Below are positions 36,919 through 46,325 of a stretch of 64,000 bases of DNA, piece by piece (the stretch's first letter is position 1; every line of letters begins with the position of its first letter). The stretch comes from G963704535 sp963704535 (GTDB taxonomy: Bacteria > Chloroflexota > Chloroflexia > Chloroflexales > Roseiflexaceae). The position numbers and the translations under genes were made by a program. Below the pieces are notes generated by a model that was not told the DNA's origin, searched no databases, and saw only the letters and a program-made list of their open reading frames with translations. The stretch spans positions 4,898,001 through 4,962,000 of the forward strand of contig OY969916.1 of NCBI GenBank assembly GCA_963704535.1. The letters run 5' to 3'.

Positions 36919-37832
36919 ACGCCGCGCGCTCCTCGTCCATCCGCGCCGGCACGAGCGGCCTGCTCCCGGCAAAGCACCACGCCGAAGCCCCAGCACCACG
37001 CGCCATGCTGCGCCGCCATCCCCGGCAGCACATACCAGTAGCGCCGGAGGAATGGGGCGGCCCACAGCAAAGGCAGGGCCTTCAGCAAGCCCAGCGCCGG
37101 CGCCAGCAGCAGCAGTAGCCAGGGCATCCGCGCCGCCAGTTCATAGCCGGCCGAGCGGGGCAACGTCGCGTGATGCTGCCGGCAAATCCGCGCGGTAATC
37201 GCACCATACTGCTCCAGGTGGCCCATGGCGCCGCGCAGAGTCTGGCGCGGGGAGTGATGCTCGACGATCGCGCCCGGATGAAAGAACGGCGTGACGCCGG
37301 CCCGAACCAGCCGCAGACCAAACTCCAGATCCTCGCCGGCCGCCCCGCCGAACCGCTCGTCGAACCCGCCAACCTGGGCGAACAGCCGCGCGGAGATAGA
37401 CAGGTTGCCACTCAGAAGGTATGGCCGTGGGCCGGGGAGCGCTTCCGGCACAAACGGCGTGTAGGAGGTCAGGTGATCGCACAGCGCCCAGAAGCCGGGC
37501 GTCGCCGGCGCATAGGCCCCGCCGACCGCCTGGTGCCCGCGAGCGTGCTGGGCCAGGTGCTCGGCCACCAGGTTGGGCGCCGCTACGCAGTCGGCATCGA
37601 TAAACAGCAGCAGTTCGCCGCAGGCACGGGCGGCCCCCAGGTTGCGCGCGGCGGCGGCCGAGATCGGCTGCGGGGTCTCGACAAAGCGCACCAGTTCATC
37701 ACAGCCAATTTGCCCATACCGATCCTGACCAACGACGACGATCTCGGTCGGCGGCACGCTCTGGTGGCGCAACACATTGAGGACGGCGCCGATCACCGGC
37801 GAGTGCAAATTGGGAATAATGACAGAAAGCAT
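36915..37832 (-). CDS. Family 2 glycosyltransferase
   Basis: A 305-residue protein starting MLSVIIPNLHSPVIGAVL. It has FIDADCVAAPNL at the donor site and VGGFDERFGGAAGEDLEFGLRL for the catalytic ED(L/T) motif. Two hydrophobic segments near residues 235-275 suggest membrane attachment. Stop and start of the next gene overlap as ATGA. By eye it is the closest relative of the GT2 that follows, probably a local duplication. Confidence 0.85.
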   Translation of the reverse strand: MLSVIIPNLHSPVIGAVLNVLRHQSVPPTEIVVVGQDRYGQIGCDELVRFVETPQPISAAAARNLGAARACGELLLFIDADCVAAPNLVAEHLAQHARGHQAVGGAYAPATPGFWALCDHLTSYTPFVPEALPGPRPYLLSGNLSISARLFAQVGGFDERFGGAAGEDLEFGLRLVRAGVTPFFHPGAIVEHHSPRQTLRGAMGHLEQYGAITARICRQHHATLPRSAGYELAARMPWLLLLLAPALGLLKALPLLWAAPFLRRYWYVLPGMAAQHGAWCWGFGVVLCREQAARAGADGRGARGV

Positions 37833-37841
37833 AGAACTGGC

Positions 37842-38564
37842 TTAGAAGGGCTTATAATGATCCCACTGCCGAGTTTCTTCGCTTGCCTTGCGAAGCACAC
37901 AGAATCGGCGCTGAGAACGCGCAATCAATGCCGGCAAGAGATCGAGTGGCGCTTGAGATGCGTATTTGACAAATCGTAACGGCTTTTTCCACAGCGAGTC
38001 CGCTGTGGACGGAAACTCAGGCGCGACATAATAGTTTCTATTGCACAGTATAAACGATAGCAGTTTCCTGACCGATGGTAGGCCGATATCATCAAGAACG
38101 ACGTATCCACCCACTTCCAATAATTTATCCACCAGAAAGAAGTCAACCATCGCGTAGTCGAACAGGTGCGATCCGTCGATAAACACAAGCTCAAAGCGCT
38201 CGCCGTTCTGGATCAACTGCGGCAGAATTTCGTGCGAGGCGTGTTCAAAGAACCGCAACACCCCTTCGATTCCGGCTCTGCGTACATTCAATAGACCGAT
38301 CGACTGCCAGCGCTTATGCTCGAACGGATCGACGGCGGTATGCCGCCCGCTGCCGTTGTCATGGTGGGCCTGGCAGATAAACAAGGTCGATATACCATAC
38401 GCCATGCCGATCTCTAATGTATTCTTCGGCTTCGTCGTTCGAACCAACTGATAGAGGGCCTTACCTTCTTCGTACGGTATAGATGTCGGGAACAGCTTGA
38501 TCAAATCGCCATTGGGGCCTTCGATATGTCCCGACGCATATATCTGCTCGATCAGGCTATTCAT
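37842..38564 (-). CDS. Class I methyltransferase (Methyltransf_24-like)
   Basis: ATG 38564 overlaps the previous gene by eight bases and gives 240 residues. NTLEIGMAYGISTLFICQAH is SAM motif I (cephalosporin-hydroxylase/rhamnosyl O-methyltransferase style), with VDPFEHKRWQ, VFIDGSHLFDYAMVDF and VVLDDIGLPSV following. The FIDGSH-D-D pattern often binds a divalent metal. Likely O-methylates a sugar of the surface glycan. Confidence 0.8.
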   Translation of the reverse strand: MNSLIEQIYASGHIEGPNGDLIKLFPTSIPYEEGKALYQLVRTTKPKNTLEIGMAYGISTLFICQAHHDNGSGRHTAVDPFEHKRWQSIGLLNVRRAGIEGVLRFFEHASHEILPQLIQNGERFELVFIDGSHLFDYAMVDFFLVDKLLEVGGYVVLDDIGLPSVRKLLSFILCNRNYYVAPEFPSTADSLWKKPLRFVKYASQAPLDLLPALIARSQRRFCVLRKASEETRQWDHYKPF

Positions 38565-40427
38565 CGCTAAAACCCCTACGCCGGCGAACCGCGCGGAGGT
38601 ACAGGTGCCCATGACGGAACTGAGCGAACCGCAACCGGCTGTCGAGCGCAAAGCAGAGCCGCGCCAGCGTGTGGGCCAGCCGCGGCACGCGTTTCGAGCA
38701 GAGCCACATCAAGATATACAAAAACCGGAAGGCCATCTCCGGCCACTCGACCAGGTCACACTCGAAATCGGCGCCGACAAGCTCTCTGAGCCGCTCAGGC
38801 GTATAACCCTTACGCACGTGGCCCCAGCTACGCTCCGCGCGCGGCGTGGCCTGCGGCGGGAACAACTGAAACTGCGCGGCAGTCGTGCTCAACCACAGGA
38901 CGCCGCCAGCCCCGACCCGACCGGCCGCATTGGCCACCAGCGCTTGGTCGTCGGCCACATGCTCGATCACATCACTCAGCACCACCATATCGAACGTCGC
39001 GGCGCGAAAGGGCATGCGCGTCCCATCGGCACAGACCTTCTGGCTCGCCGGCGCCGTACGCAGCGACTGGAGATTCAGATCGAGCGCAACGCTTGTCCGC
39101 GCCGGTATCCGCGCGACGAACCCGCCGTCGTCGCAGCCAACATCAAGTAGCGTCCTGGCCGGCTGCGGGGCGCCGAAAAGGTGCCGATAGACCAGCCAGC
39201 GGTAGTAGCTAGCGAAATGCATGTGGTTTGATCGGGTAATGGTGTAGATCCGCTCCCACGCGGCGGCAAGCACAGGCCACGTGAACCGCCGTACGTGCCG
39301 CCGTCCGGCAAGTGTGTACTGCTCGCGCCCAAATTCATCGGTTAACAGCTCGCCAATCGCCGCAGCCAGCGCATCGGCGTCGCCGGGGCGCACCAGCATC
39401 CCAGCCCGCCCGCCATCGAGCATCAGCGCGCGGTCGCCGACATCGCCGGTCACGACCGGCACACCCAGCGCCAGGCTCTCGGCGATCTTCAAAGGCGAAC
39501 GAGCGCGGGCCACCTGATCATCATCCACCGGATCGGCGCTGGCCTGGGCCAATGCCAGATAGGCCGGGACAGCGCCTGGCGCGACTTGTCCGGTAAAGAG
39601 CACCCGCCCTTGCAGCCCCAGCCTTTCCACCTGACAGCGGAGCGCCGGCAGATCCTCGCCGCCGCCGATCAGCAGCAGCGCCGCATCGGGAAGATCGGTG
39701 GCAAGTCGCGCGAAGGCATCGACCAGCAGATCGACCGGGTGATTCTGCAAGGCCAGCGTGCCGGCGTAGGCCACGACGCGGCGGTCGGTCAGGTCCAGCG
39801 CCGCGCGTAGCGCCTCGACGACCGCCGCCGCAGGAGGCTGGAAGCGCTCCAGGTCAACGCCATTGGGCACATACACCACCCGCGCGACCCCGGCCCGGTG
39901 CGCCCGCTCGGCAAGAAAGCGCGTATTGACCGTGACCCCGGCCGCAAGGCGCGGGAGCAGCCACTGCCAGAATGCGAACACCGCCCGCTGCCAGCCGGCG
40001 TTCAGCCGATTGCTGCCGACCTCGTCGTCGTCGCAGTCCACATAAAAGCGCCGACGCCGCAGCAGCATCACGCCGATCAGCGCGGCCATGCCGTTCACCG
40101 GCTGGGGCTTGCCCAGGTGGTAGACATCGGCCGGCGAGCAAAGAATCCCCAGATCATTCCCAGCGTCGCGCCGACCAGGACGCGCAGCAGTTGCAGCGGG
40201 CCGAAGCGCTCCGGCAGGCTCCCGCTCTTGCGCGCGTGCATCTGCCCGACATACCAGACCTCGACACCATCACGGACGAAGCGGCGCCGCCGGCAGCCCG
40301 CCAGATCAGGATGCAGCGCCAGCACCCGTACCGCATGCCCACACCGCACCAGCTCCCGCGCGATATGAAAGTAGCGCCGGCCTGAGGGGCGCTCGATCCC
40401 CATCGTGATCAGCAGGGTGATGCGCAT
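38557..40427 (-). CDS. Family 4 glycosyltransferase fused to a SAM methyltransferase, frame broken
   Basis: ATG 40427 starts a GT-B glycosyltransferase (MRITLLITMGIERPSGRRYF). Near 40141 the frame fails after IWGFFA. Adding one base restores SPADVYHLGKPQPVNG and continues through YVPNGVDLERF and the donor-site region GVPVVTGDVGDRALM. After about residue 390 the frame passes without a stop into MHFASYYRWLVYRHL and a methyltransferase with TLLDVGCDDGGFVARI and VVLSDVIEHVADD. A Met sits exactly at the junction, so two genes joined by a lost stop are possible. No second indel is needed for the fusion. Confidence 0.75.
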
Positions 40428-40430
40428 ACA

Positions 40431-41579
40431 TTACTGCTTCCGGGCCGCCTGCTCGACGCAGCCGACCAGCCGCTCCCAGGAGAACGTCTGGGCATCGGCG
40501 GCCTGGCGCACATTGCCGACCATCTGCTCACCGAGCCGCTGGCAGAAGTAGCGCACGATCGCCGCCGCCAGGGCCTGCTCGTCCTGCGGCGGCACGATCA
40601 GCCCATTCACACCATCCTGCACGACCTCGTGCAGGCCGCCAACTCGCGTCGTGATCACCGGCTTGCCGAACCCAAACGCCAACTGCACCACGGCGCTCTG
40701 CGTCGCGGAGACATACGGCAACACCACCACATCGGCGAGGTCGAAATACGGCTTCAGATCCTCATTGGGAACATAGCGATTCACAAATGTGATCAACTCC
40801 TGCACGCCGAACTCCTGGGCGAAGCGCCGGTAGAATGCCGGCGGCTGCCAGAACTCGCCCACGACCAGCAGATGCGCCTGGAGCTGATTGAGCACCAGCG
40901 GCATGGCCTGGATCAGGTACTCAAGGCCCTTGTATGGCCGCACAAAGCCAAAGAACAGCAATACCGGACGCTCGGCGGGCACCCCAAGCTCCCGGCGCAG
41001 ATCCGGGCGCGGCGCCGCGGCGCTCTGGTGGGCCAGCTCGGCGTAGGTCGGGATCTGCCCCTTGATCACCAGAGCATCCGGCAGCAGCGCGTGCAGGCGA
41101 TGCAGGTCCTGCTCGCTATGGACGATAAAGGCATCGCCCTGGCGCAGCACGGTGGTCGCCAGCCGCCGGTCAAGGGCGCCGCCACCCTCGTGCGGAACGA
41201 CATTATGACAGATGAACACGATCCGGATGTTGGTGTGCCGCTTGATCCAGCGCGAGATCATCGTCAGGCAGGGGGTCCAGTACGGCACCCACCACTGCAA
41301 CACCAGCACATCGGGGGCATCGGCGCGCACTTTGCGGTACAGGCGCCACCAGGTGATCGGATTCACCGGGTCGAGCACATACTCACAATCGACCTTCAGC
41401 GGCGCCACACTGGTATCCTTGTCGGTCTTGCCGGGGAACAGCCAGGTTGGATACTGGCGGGTAAAGGAGTAGAGCCGCGTCCAGTGGCCGGCCTCGCGCA
41501 GGTGCCTGACCAGGAGCGTGGTATAGTGGGCGATACCGCCACGGTAGGGGTAGGTTGGGCCGACAACACAGATGCGCAC
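40431..41579 (-). CDS. Family 4 glycosyltransferase
   Basis: GTG 41579 overlaps the upstream stop as TAGTG. The 382-residue GT-B protein has the N-terminal GGIAHYTTLLVRHLREAGH, the donor domain LLFFGFVRPYKGLEYLIQAM and the E-x7-E type region VVVLPYVSATQSAVVQLAFGFGKPVITTRVGGLHEVV (split here). Four bases separate its stop from the next gene's ATG, so the cluster is tightly coupled. Probably a retaining hexosyltransferase acting on the lipid-linked glycan. Sugar unknown. Confidence 0.85.
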   Translation of the reverse strand: MRICVVGPTYPYRGGIAHYTTLLVRHLREAGHWTRLYSFTRQYPTWLFPGKTDKDTSVAPLKVDCEYVLDPVNPITWWRLYRKVRADAPDVLVLQWWVPYWTPCLTMISRWIKRHTNIRIVFICHNVVPHEGGGALDRRLATTVLRQGDAFIVHSEQDLHRLHALLPDALVIKGQIPTYAELAHQSAAAPRPDLRRELGVPAERPVLLFFGFVRPYKGLEYLIQAMPLVLNQLQAHLLVVGEFWQPPAFYRRFAQEFGVQELITFVNRYVPNEDLKPYFDLADVVVLPYVSATQSAVVQLAFGFGKPVITTRVGGLHEVVQDGVNGLIVPPQDEQALAAAIVRYFCQRLGEQMVGNVRQAADAQTFSWERLVGCVEQAARKQ

Positions 41580-43642
41580 TACCGCAGCCTCCAGATCGTC
41601 ACACCACCCTGGCTGTAGACCAGCTCATACAGCGGCGAGCGGGCTAACTGGGTGGGATTAATATACTCGCCAGACGGTGATGCAGCCGGCCCATCGTAGA
41701 GATAGGTGAACCCGGCGGCGCGCAGCGCGGCAGCGGCCTCCGGCGATGCCGGCGGATGTTGCTGGATGGCGGCGTTGGTTGTGTTCACGTTCCGCCAGTA
41801 ATATGGCTGCGCGCCGACCTCGCTACCGTAGGTCAGTGGAGGTAAGTTGCTCTGCCTCCCGCTCATAAACGGCAGCCACCAGCCACCATCCGACCCGGCA
41901 TACAGCGTGTTGCCGAAGGCCAGGAAGCTATTGACGAAAAACCTGGACTCCCGTGGCGTCTCGCGGCAAATCCAGGCCATCGCCTGCTCGTCGGCGGGCG
42001 TGAAAAGTTGGAACTGGGGCGCGACGATCCGCTGCTGCCAGTTGAGCCCCCATAGCAGCAGGGCGACGCCGGCCAGCACTTGAACATATTCGACCAGGCG
42101 TGGAGCGAAGGACACTTGCCCGGCCCATTCCCAGATCGCGGCGAGCGCGGCACCCGCCAGTGGCGCCAACACCAGGTACGCGCCGATCACCACGGTGAAG
42201 TTGGTAATAATACCGGCCCCGGCAAGGCCGAGCAGATACGGATTGGCCGACAGCCACGCCAGCGCCGCCCAGCCGACCAGCACCAGCCCGCGCCACTGCC
42301 GGCGCCAGGCCAGCAGCGCCACCCCCAGCAGCGCCAGGGCGATCACGTACTGCTGCGCGATCAAGTAACCATTCGCGTACAGCGAAGCATCCGCCCCAAA
42401 GACCGGCAGACCGTTCGTCTCGCCGCCGCTACCCACGCTCGATAGAAAGACATTGCCGATCTGAAGCAGCTTGCCCTCGCGTATCCGCAGGAGCCAGGGG
42501 GCGACCAACAGCAGCGCCAGCGCGCCGGAGGCCAGCCCAGCCGCGCACATACGGGCCAACGCCAGCCGGGACCGCCCTTGGATGAGCAGCAGGTATAGCG
42601 CGAAGCTGGCGACAAAACCGGCCGCGAACACCGCGACCCGGTAATGGGTCAGCGCCAGCCCAGCGGTCACGAGCGCGGCCAGCATGGCCAGACGCAGGCT
42701 CGGGCCGCGCGCGAACGGGCGCTCGGCGGCGGCAGCGAGCAGCGCCATCCAGACCACGCACGCCGCCGGCAGGATCGTCTGCCCGGCGAGCTGCGTATAG
42801 CGCCCCCAGTTGAGATAGAAGGCTGGCATTGGGCTCACGAAACCGACGATCAGCGCGGCCCAGAGGGCCGCAGGCTCGCTCCCCAACAGGCGGCGCGTGA
42901 GCAGATAGGCCAGCGGGGCGGCCAGCGCGCTCTGAAGCTGACCGATCACCAGCAAGCCGCGCGTGACCGGCTCGCCGCTCAACCAGTGCAGCCAGGCGAC
43001 ATTGCTATGGAAACCGTAGTGGTAGGTGAACGTTCTCAGCGGAACATACGGCAGCCACGAGGAGAACAGCCCGCCGTTGTCGACCAGCAACTGCGCGATC
43101 AGGGTGTGTTGATACGAGTCGCCAAACTGCCCCACCGGCAGATCGCGTGCGGCGTAGAGCCGGACCAGCACAGCCACGCCGGTGATCGCGAGCAGCAGAG
43201 CGTGGGACCGATCGAGAGGCCAGAATCGGGTGGAGGGCCAGCCGCCGCCGCGAGGCCACGCCAGCGCCAGCGCGCAGAGCGCCAGGAACCCCCAGCACAA
43301 CGCCGAGCCCCAGCGCAACCCAAGCGGCGCGCTGGCCAGGAACAGCAGCGGAGGCAGCGCGCCACCGACGCCGAGGGCCAGGGGCCAGCGTTCGGCGGGG
43401 GCCAGCGCCACGGGCCAGAGCAGACGCAGCAGCGCGAGGCCGGGCAGCATCAACAAGGCCAGTGCCGCGATCAGCGTGAGCGGCGCGGCGAACGCCTCGG
43501 ACAACGCCCACAGCGCGATCTGCCCACCGCCGACGAAGAGTGCGCCGGCACATACCAAAATCAGCGTGACGACCAGCCAGCCGACCTGCCAGCGCGTCCT
43601 GCCAGGCTCGACCTGCGCGACCTGTTCCATGCGGCGATACAC
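41579..43642 (-). CDS. Large membrane protein, GT-C glycosyltransferase-like
   Basis: A 687-residue protein with about twelve hydrophobic helices over residues 18-540 and a C-terminal soluble domain. The first large loop, RDLPVGQFGDSYQHTLIAQLL and TYHYGFHSNVAWLHWLSG, resembles the D/E-bearing loop of GT-C enzymes that use polyprenyl-phosphate sugars. The C-terminal part AGFTYLYDGP and LVYSQGGVTIWRLR recalls DUF6541-type hexosyltransferases. GTG 43642 and ATG 43630 are alternative starts. It leads the polysaccharide operon. Confidence 0.7.
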   Translation of the reverse strand: MYRRMEQVAQVEPGRTRWQVGWLVVTLILVCAGALFVGGGQIALWALSEAFAAPLTLIAALALLMLPGLALLRLLWPVALAPAERWPLALGVGGALPPLLFLASAPLGLRWGSALCWGFLALCALALAWPRGGGWPSTRFWPLDRSHALLLAITGVAVLVRLYAARDLPVGQFGDSYQHTLIAQLLVDNGGLFSSWLPYVPLRTFTYHYGFHSNVAWLHWLSGEPVTRGLLVIGQLQSALAAPLAYLLTRRLLGSEPAALWAALIVGFVSPMPAFYLNWGRYTQLAGQTILPAACVVWMALLAAAAERPFARGPSLRLAMLAALVTAGLALTHYRVAVFAAGFVASFALYLLLIQGRSRLALARMCAAGLASGALALLLVAPWLLRIREGKLLQIGNVFLSSVGSGGETNGLPVFGADASLYANGYLIAQQYVIALALLGVALLAWRRQWRGLVLVGWAALAWLSANPYLLGLAGAGIITNFTVVIGAYLVLAPLAGAALAAIWEWAGQVSFAPRLVEYVQVLAGVALLLWGLNWQQRIVAPQFQLFTPADEQAMAWICRETPRESRFFVNSFLAFGNTLYAGSDGGWWLPFMSGRQSNLPPLTYGSEVGAQPYYWRNVNTTNAAIQQHPPASPEAAAALRAAGFTYLYDGPAASPSGEYINPTQLARSPLYELVYSQGGVTIWRLR

Positions 43643-43776
43643 CTTGCTCCGGCGAGAAACGACGCCGCATTATACGTGTGGTAGGGGGGGATGTCAACGA
43701 AACTAGGCACGCACCGCCGGCTCTCCAGGGCGATAGCAAACTTTCCTTTGCTTCTGGCCCGGCGTTCTGCGCGTGC

Positions 43777-44330
43777 TCAACTTGCCGGCGACGTGCCACC
43801 GCGCAGGCGATTGAGTTCAGCCTCAAGCTCTGCCAGCCGAGCCGCTAAGTCGTCGGCGCGCCCGCGCTCAGCCTCCGCCCGCTCCTGCGCGGCCTCCGCC
43901 CGCTCGCGCTCGGCCTCCTCGGGCAGCAGAATCAAATTCCCATCGGCGTTATAGAGGCGCAGCCACCTGAGATTCTCGCCCAGAAAATACCCTTCCCAAG
44001 CGCCGAACCACATCTCCAACTCTTTGCTCCACAGCCAGCCACGCTCGTCCGGCTCGATCGGCACATACACACCATCCGTCAGGCGCCAGCCCATCAGGCG
44101 CTCCATTTCGGGAGCAACACTGAAGTACTCGATAGTATGGAATGTTTGCTCATACAGCCGCTTCTTCACGCCTAGATCTTCGCGCTCGGTGGTCTTGGAG
44201 AGGAGTTCGACAATCACATCTGGGTAACGCCCTTCCTCGTTCCAGATCGCCCAGTAAAGCCGGGGGCGTGTGCCATCGACATTTTTCACAATGAAGAGGT
44301 CCGGCCCTTTATAATCTTTGTTGCGTACCT
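43777..44330 (-). pseudogene. Uma2 (DUF820) nuclease-like gene, 3' part cut off by an IS
   Basis: Joined to 45577-45816 across the duplicated GCGTACCT this reads continuously as WQQVRNKDYKGPDLF, so one gene was split by the element at 44331-45576. This part carries the PD-(D/E)XK-type core: GRYPDVIVELLSKTT and a C-terminal Arg/Glu/Ala coiled coil (residues after LPEEAERERAEAAQ). An in-frame start exists inside the IS end (44343), but a protein without the N-terminal half is unlikely to work. Uma2 proteins are common in Chloroflexota and cyanobacteria; the function is uncertain. Confidence 0.85.
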
Positions 44331-45576
44331 GGTAGCGCCCCACTCAACCGTGGTTGGGATCATGTTGATACCGCCGGTCTTTGCTTGGGTGGTCGCCCGC
44401 GCCGTTTGGGTGGCACCCAGGGCGGGGGTGGCACCTGGTAGGTGAGCAGTTCAGCCATCGTCCATTGATGATCACTCAATCCGGCCGCCATCGCCGGCGT
44501 TCGTTCCTTCCACTTCAGTCGGGCATCACTTGGCGCCTGCTCACGGAGCGTGTCATGAGACCAGCAGAAGTTGTAACAGCTCCCTACCAGCCACATCCCA
44601 GCGTTGAGCAAACTCTCGGTGTGAGCAATCGCCCTGCCACGCCGCACCAAGCAGGCCAGCGAACTGCGAAACGTGGCGTTCAAGCGTTCAATGTAGGAGG
44701 TGTTGATATCCGTCCCAGTGCCAGTCGCCTCCAGCACCGCCGTGATGGCGACCTGGCTGCCCTGAACAATCCGCCGCTTCACACCGCTGAGGCGGCGCTT
44801 GGCGTAGTGCTTGATGAGCTGTCCAATCAGCAATCCCTCCTCCGCTTCCAGACGAGGTCTGCCGGACCTTACCAGTCGGCACACGCCGCCGAAACACCTT
44901 GCGAAAGGCACTGACGTAGCTGCTCAGGTCGTCCACACAGACCAGGATTGCCGTCGTCAGAGCGCACCCTCGCACCTGCTCGACCAGCGCTGTGATCAGA
45001 TGACGGTCGCGATGCACACTGATGGCACCACCCAGCCACAAGCGCGATGGCACGGCCATCGCCATTGCTTGCCAAACCTTGCTTCCGACCACTTTCACCC
45101 ACAGTTCGTCGGCTTGTACGTGTTGGAGGTCGATCTGGCCCTGCTGGACCAGATGCTGGTGAAGCTGCTGAGAGTGCTGGCCGGCACGTCGCAACCAGCT
45201 CGCGACCGTACGCTCATCCAGGCCAAAGGCTGCCTGAGTAGCCTGGGTCGGACAGCCATGCGTAAGCAGGGTCAACACAATCGTGACCAGATCGACCGCC
45301 AGCCTCAGACGATAGAATGGCGTGCCAGTCGTAGCGGCGAAGGTTTTGCCACAAGTGCTACAGCGATAGCGGCGCTCCTTCTGGCTATGGATCGTAATAT
45401 TGCCCTGGCCCACTTGGCCCCTTGCCGGGCAGTCCAGGTTATGGCAGAATTGTGCCATTGGGTTCATCTTGGTCCTCCATACGACGAGAGGTGCAAGCCT
45501 CGCCGTATAGAATGCCAGATGAGCCCTGTTTTTTCAAGTGCTGGACCCTTCGACCACGGTTGAAGGGGGTGCTACC
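44331..45576 (-). mobile_element. IS1-like insertion sequence with 8-bp target duplication
   Basis: The 1246-bp element begins GGTAGCGCCCC..TCAACCGTGGT and ends with the complement of GGTAGCACCCCCTTCAACCG, giving imperfect terminal repeats of about 25 bp. It is flanked by GCGTACCT at 44323-44330 and 45577-45584. Removing the element and one copy restores the Uma2 reading frame exactly. An 8-bp duplication and a zinc-ribbon transposase fit the IS1 family. Confidence 0.95.
44360..45467 (-). CDS. IS1-family transposase, frame broken
   Basis: The N-terminal part has a zinc ribbon (C8, C13, C36, C39 in CHNLDCPARG and CSTCGKTF) and a helix-turn-helix (QATQAAFGLDERTVASWLRR). The catalytic domain begins VQADELWVKV and CVDDLSSYVSAFRKVF. 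Near 44860 the frame changes: removing one C gives TGKVGRPRLEAEEGLLIGQ and continues through INTSYIERLNATFRSSLACL to KQRPAVST. IS1 elements use programmed frameshifting, but that slip lies much earlier in their gene and at an A-run. A plain +1 break is more likely here. About 368 residues when joined. Confidence 0.8.
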
Positions 45577-45816
45577 GCGTACCTGCTGCCAGCTAAAATA
45601 CACAAACATGTTGACGCCGACATAGAAATCGGTCATGTGGCCGCCATGCGCGGCGACATAGCAAGCCTTGAGGAGCGGCCCGCTGCTGACATGCCACGAT
45701 GATCCCATACGCTCCCCGTCGTCATACGGCAGATCGGTCGGCGGCGGATGGATATATTCCGGCCACGGCAGCCCGTCAATAGTCGGACCGGCTGCAATCT
45801 CAGATGATTGGGTCAT
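45577..45816 (-). pseudogene. Uma2 (DUF820) nuclease-like gene, 5' part
   Basis: ATG 45816 follows GAAGGAGCGCCGT. It reads MTQSSEIAAGPTIDGLPWPE and on to YVGVNMFVYFSWQQVR, then enters the IS. This is the N-terminal half of the gene at 43777. The frame that runs on into the IS adds about 45 unrelated residues. Confidence 0.85.
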
Positions 45817-45988
45817 ACGGCGCTCCTTCGCGTAGCACTGCTTCAGATCGCGGCGTCAGGGGAGTGCGATACGCGATGATGTCTGGGCTGCACGAGTTGG
45901 CCGAGTATAGCATAAACTGCGCCAGATAACGGAATGGGCGGATCAGGCTGCCGGCCCGATCCGCCCACTTCGTCATTCATGCTCTTGA

Positions 45989-46123
45989 TAGATGTCCATG
46001 CGGCTGCGCCGCACACTGATGCATGAACATGTGAGAGATTTTCTTGAGGGGCGACCCCTCAAACTCCCCTATTTTCACATCAGATGTCCATGCGGCTACG
46101 CCGCACACTGGTGCATGAAAATG
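45989..46123. repeat. Direct repeat pair flanking GC-rich hairpin 9
   Basis: AGATGTCCATGCGGCT(G/A)CGC..ACACTG(A/G)TGCATGAA occurs at about 45990-46029 and 46082-46121. Between the copies lies CTTGAGGGGCGACCCCTCAA (46043-46062), a member of the GC-rich hairpin family. It is upstream of the IS110 element and may include its insertion target. Confidence 0.75.
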
Positions 46124-46125
46124 GT

Positions 46126-46325
46126 AGAATCTCATCCCGAATGGCTGGTCCCAAGGTCGATGTTTGCTTAGTGCCGTGAGCCTGTACATCAGATTGATCT
46201 GGATGCCGAATGGCACACTGTTCTGTGATCAGCGGTTCCGACCGCGAAGCACGCGTGTTAGTTTCTGGACTAACCGGCATCTGACCAGCCTGCGCACTCG
46301 TTTGTTTGGTCTTGGGAGGTTCGCC
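46126..46325 (+). ncRNA. IS110 left non-coding end, possible bridge RNA
   Basis: About 200 bp without a credible gene precede the IS110 transposase, while only 34 bp separate its stop from the next gene. IS110-group elements carry their bridge RNA in such a long left end. The stretch has CCAAGGTCGATG and GATTGATCTGG plus CAGCGGTTCCGACCGC segments able to form stems. I cannot define loops or boundaries by eye. Confidence 0.35.

Noticed and set aside
44700..44900. Programmed frameshift in the IS1-like transposase
   Set aside because: The slip in IS1 lies near the start of the gene at an A-run. Here the break is mid-catalytic-domain at GTCCGG with no slippery site, like the other one-base breaks.
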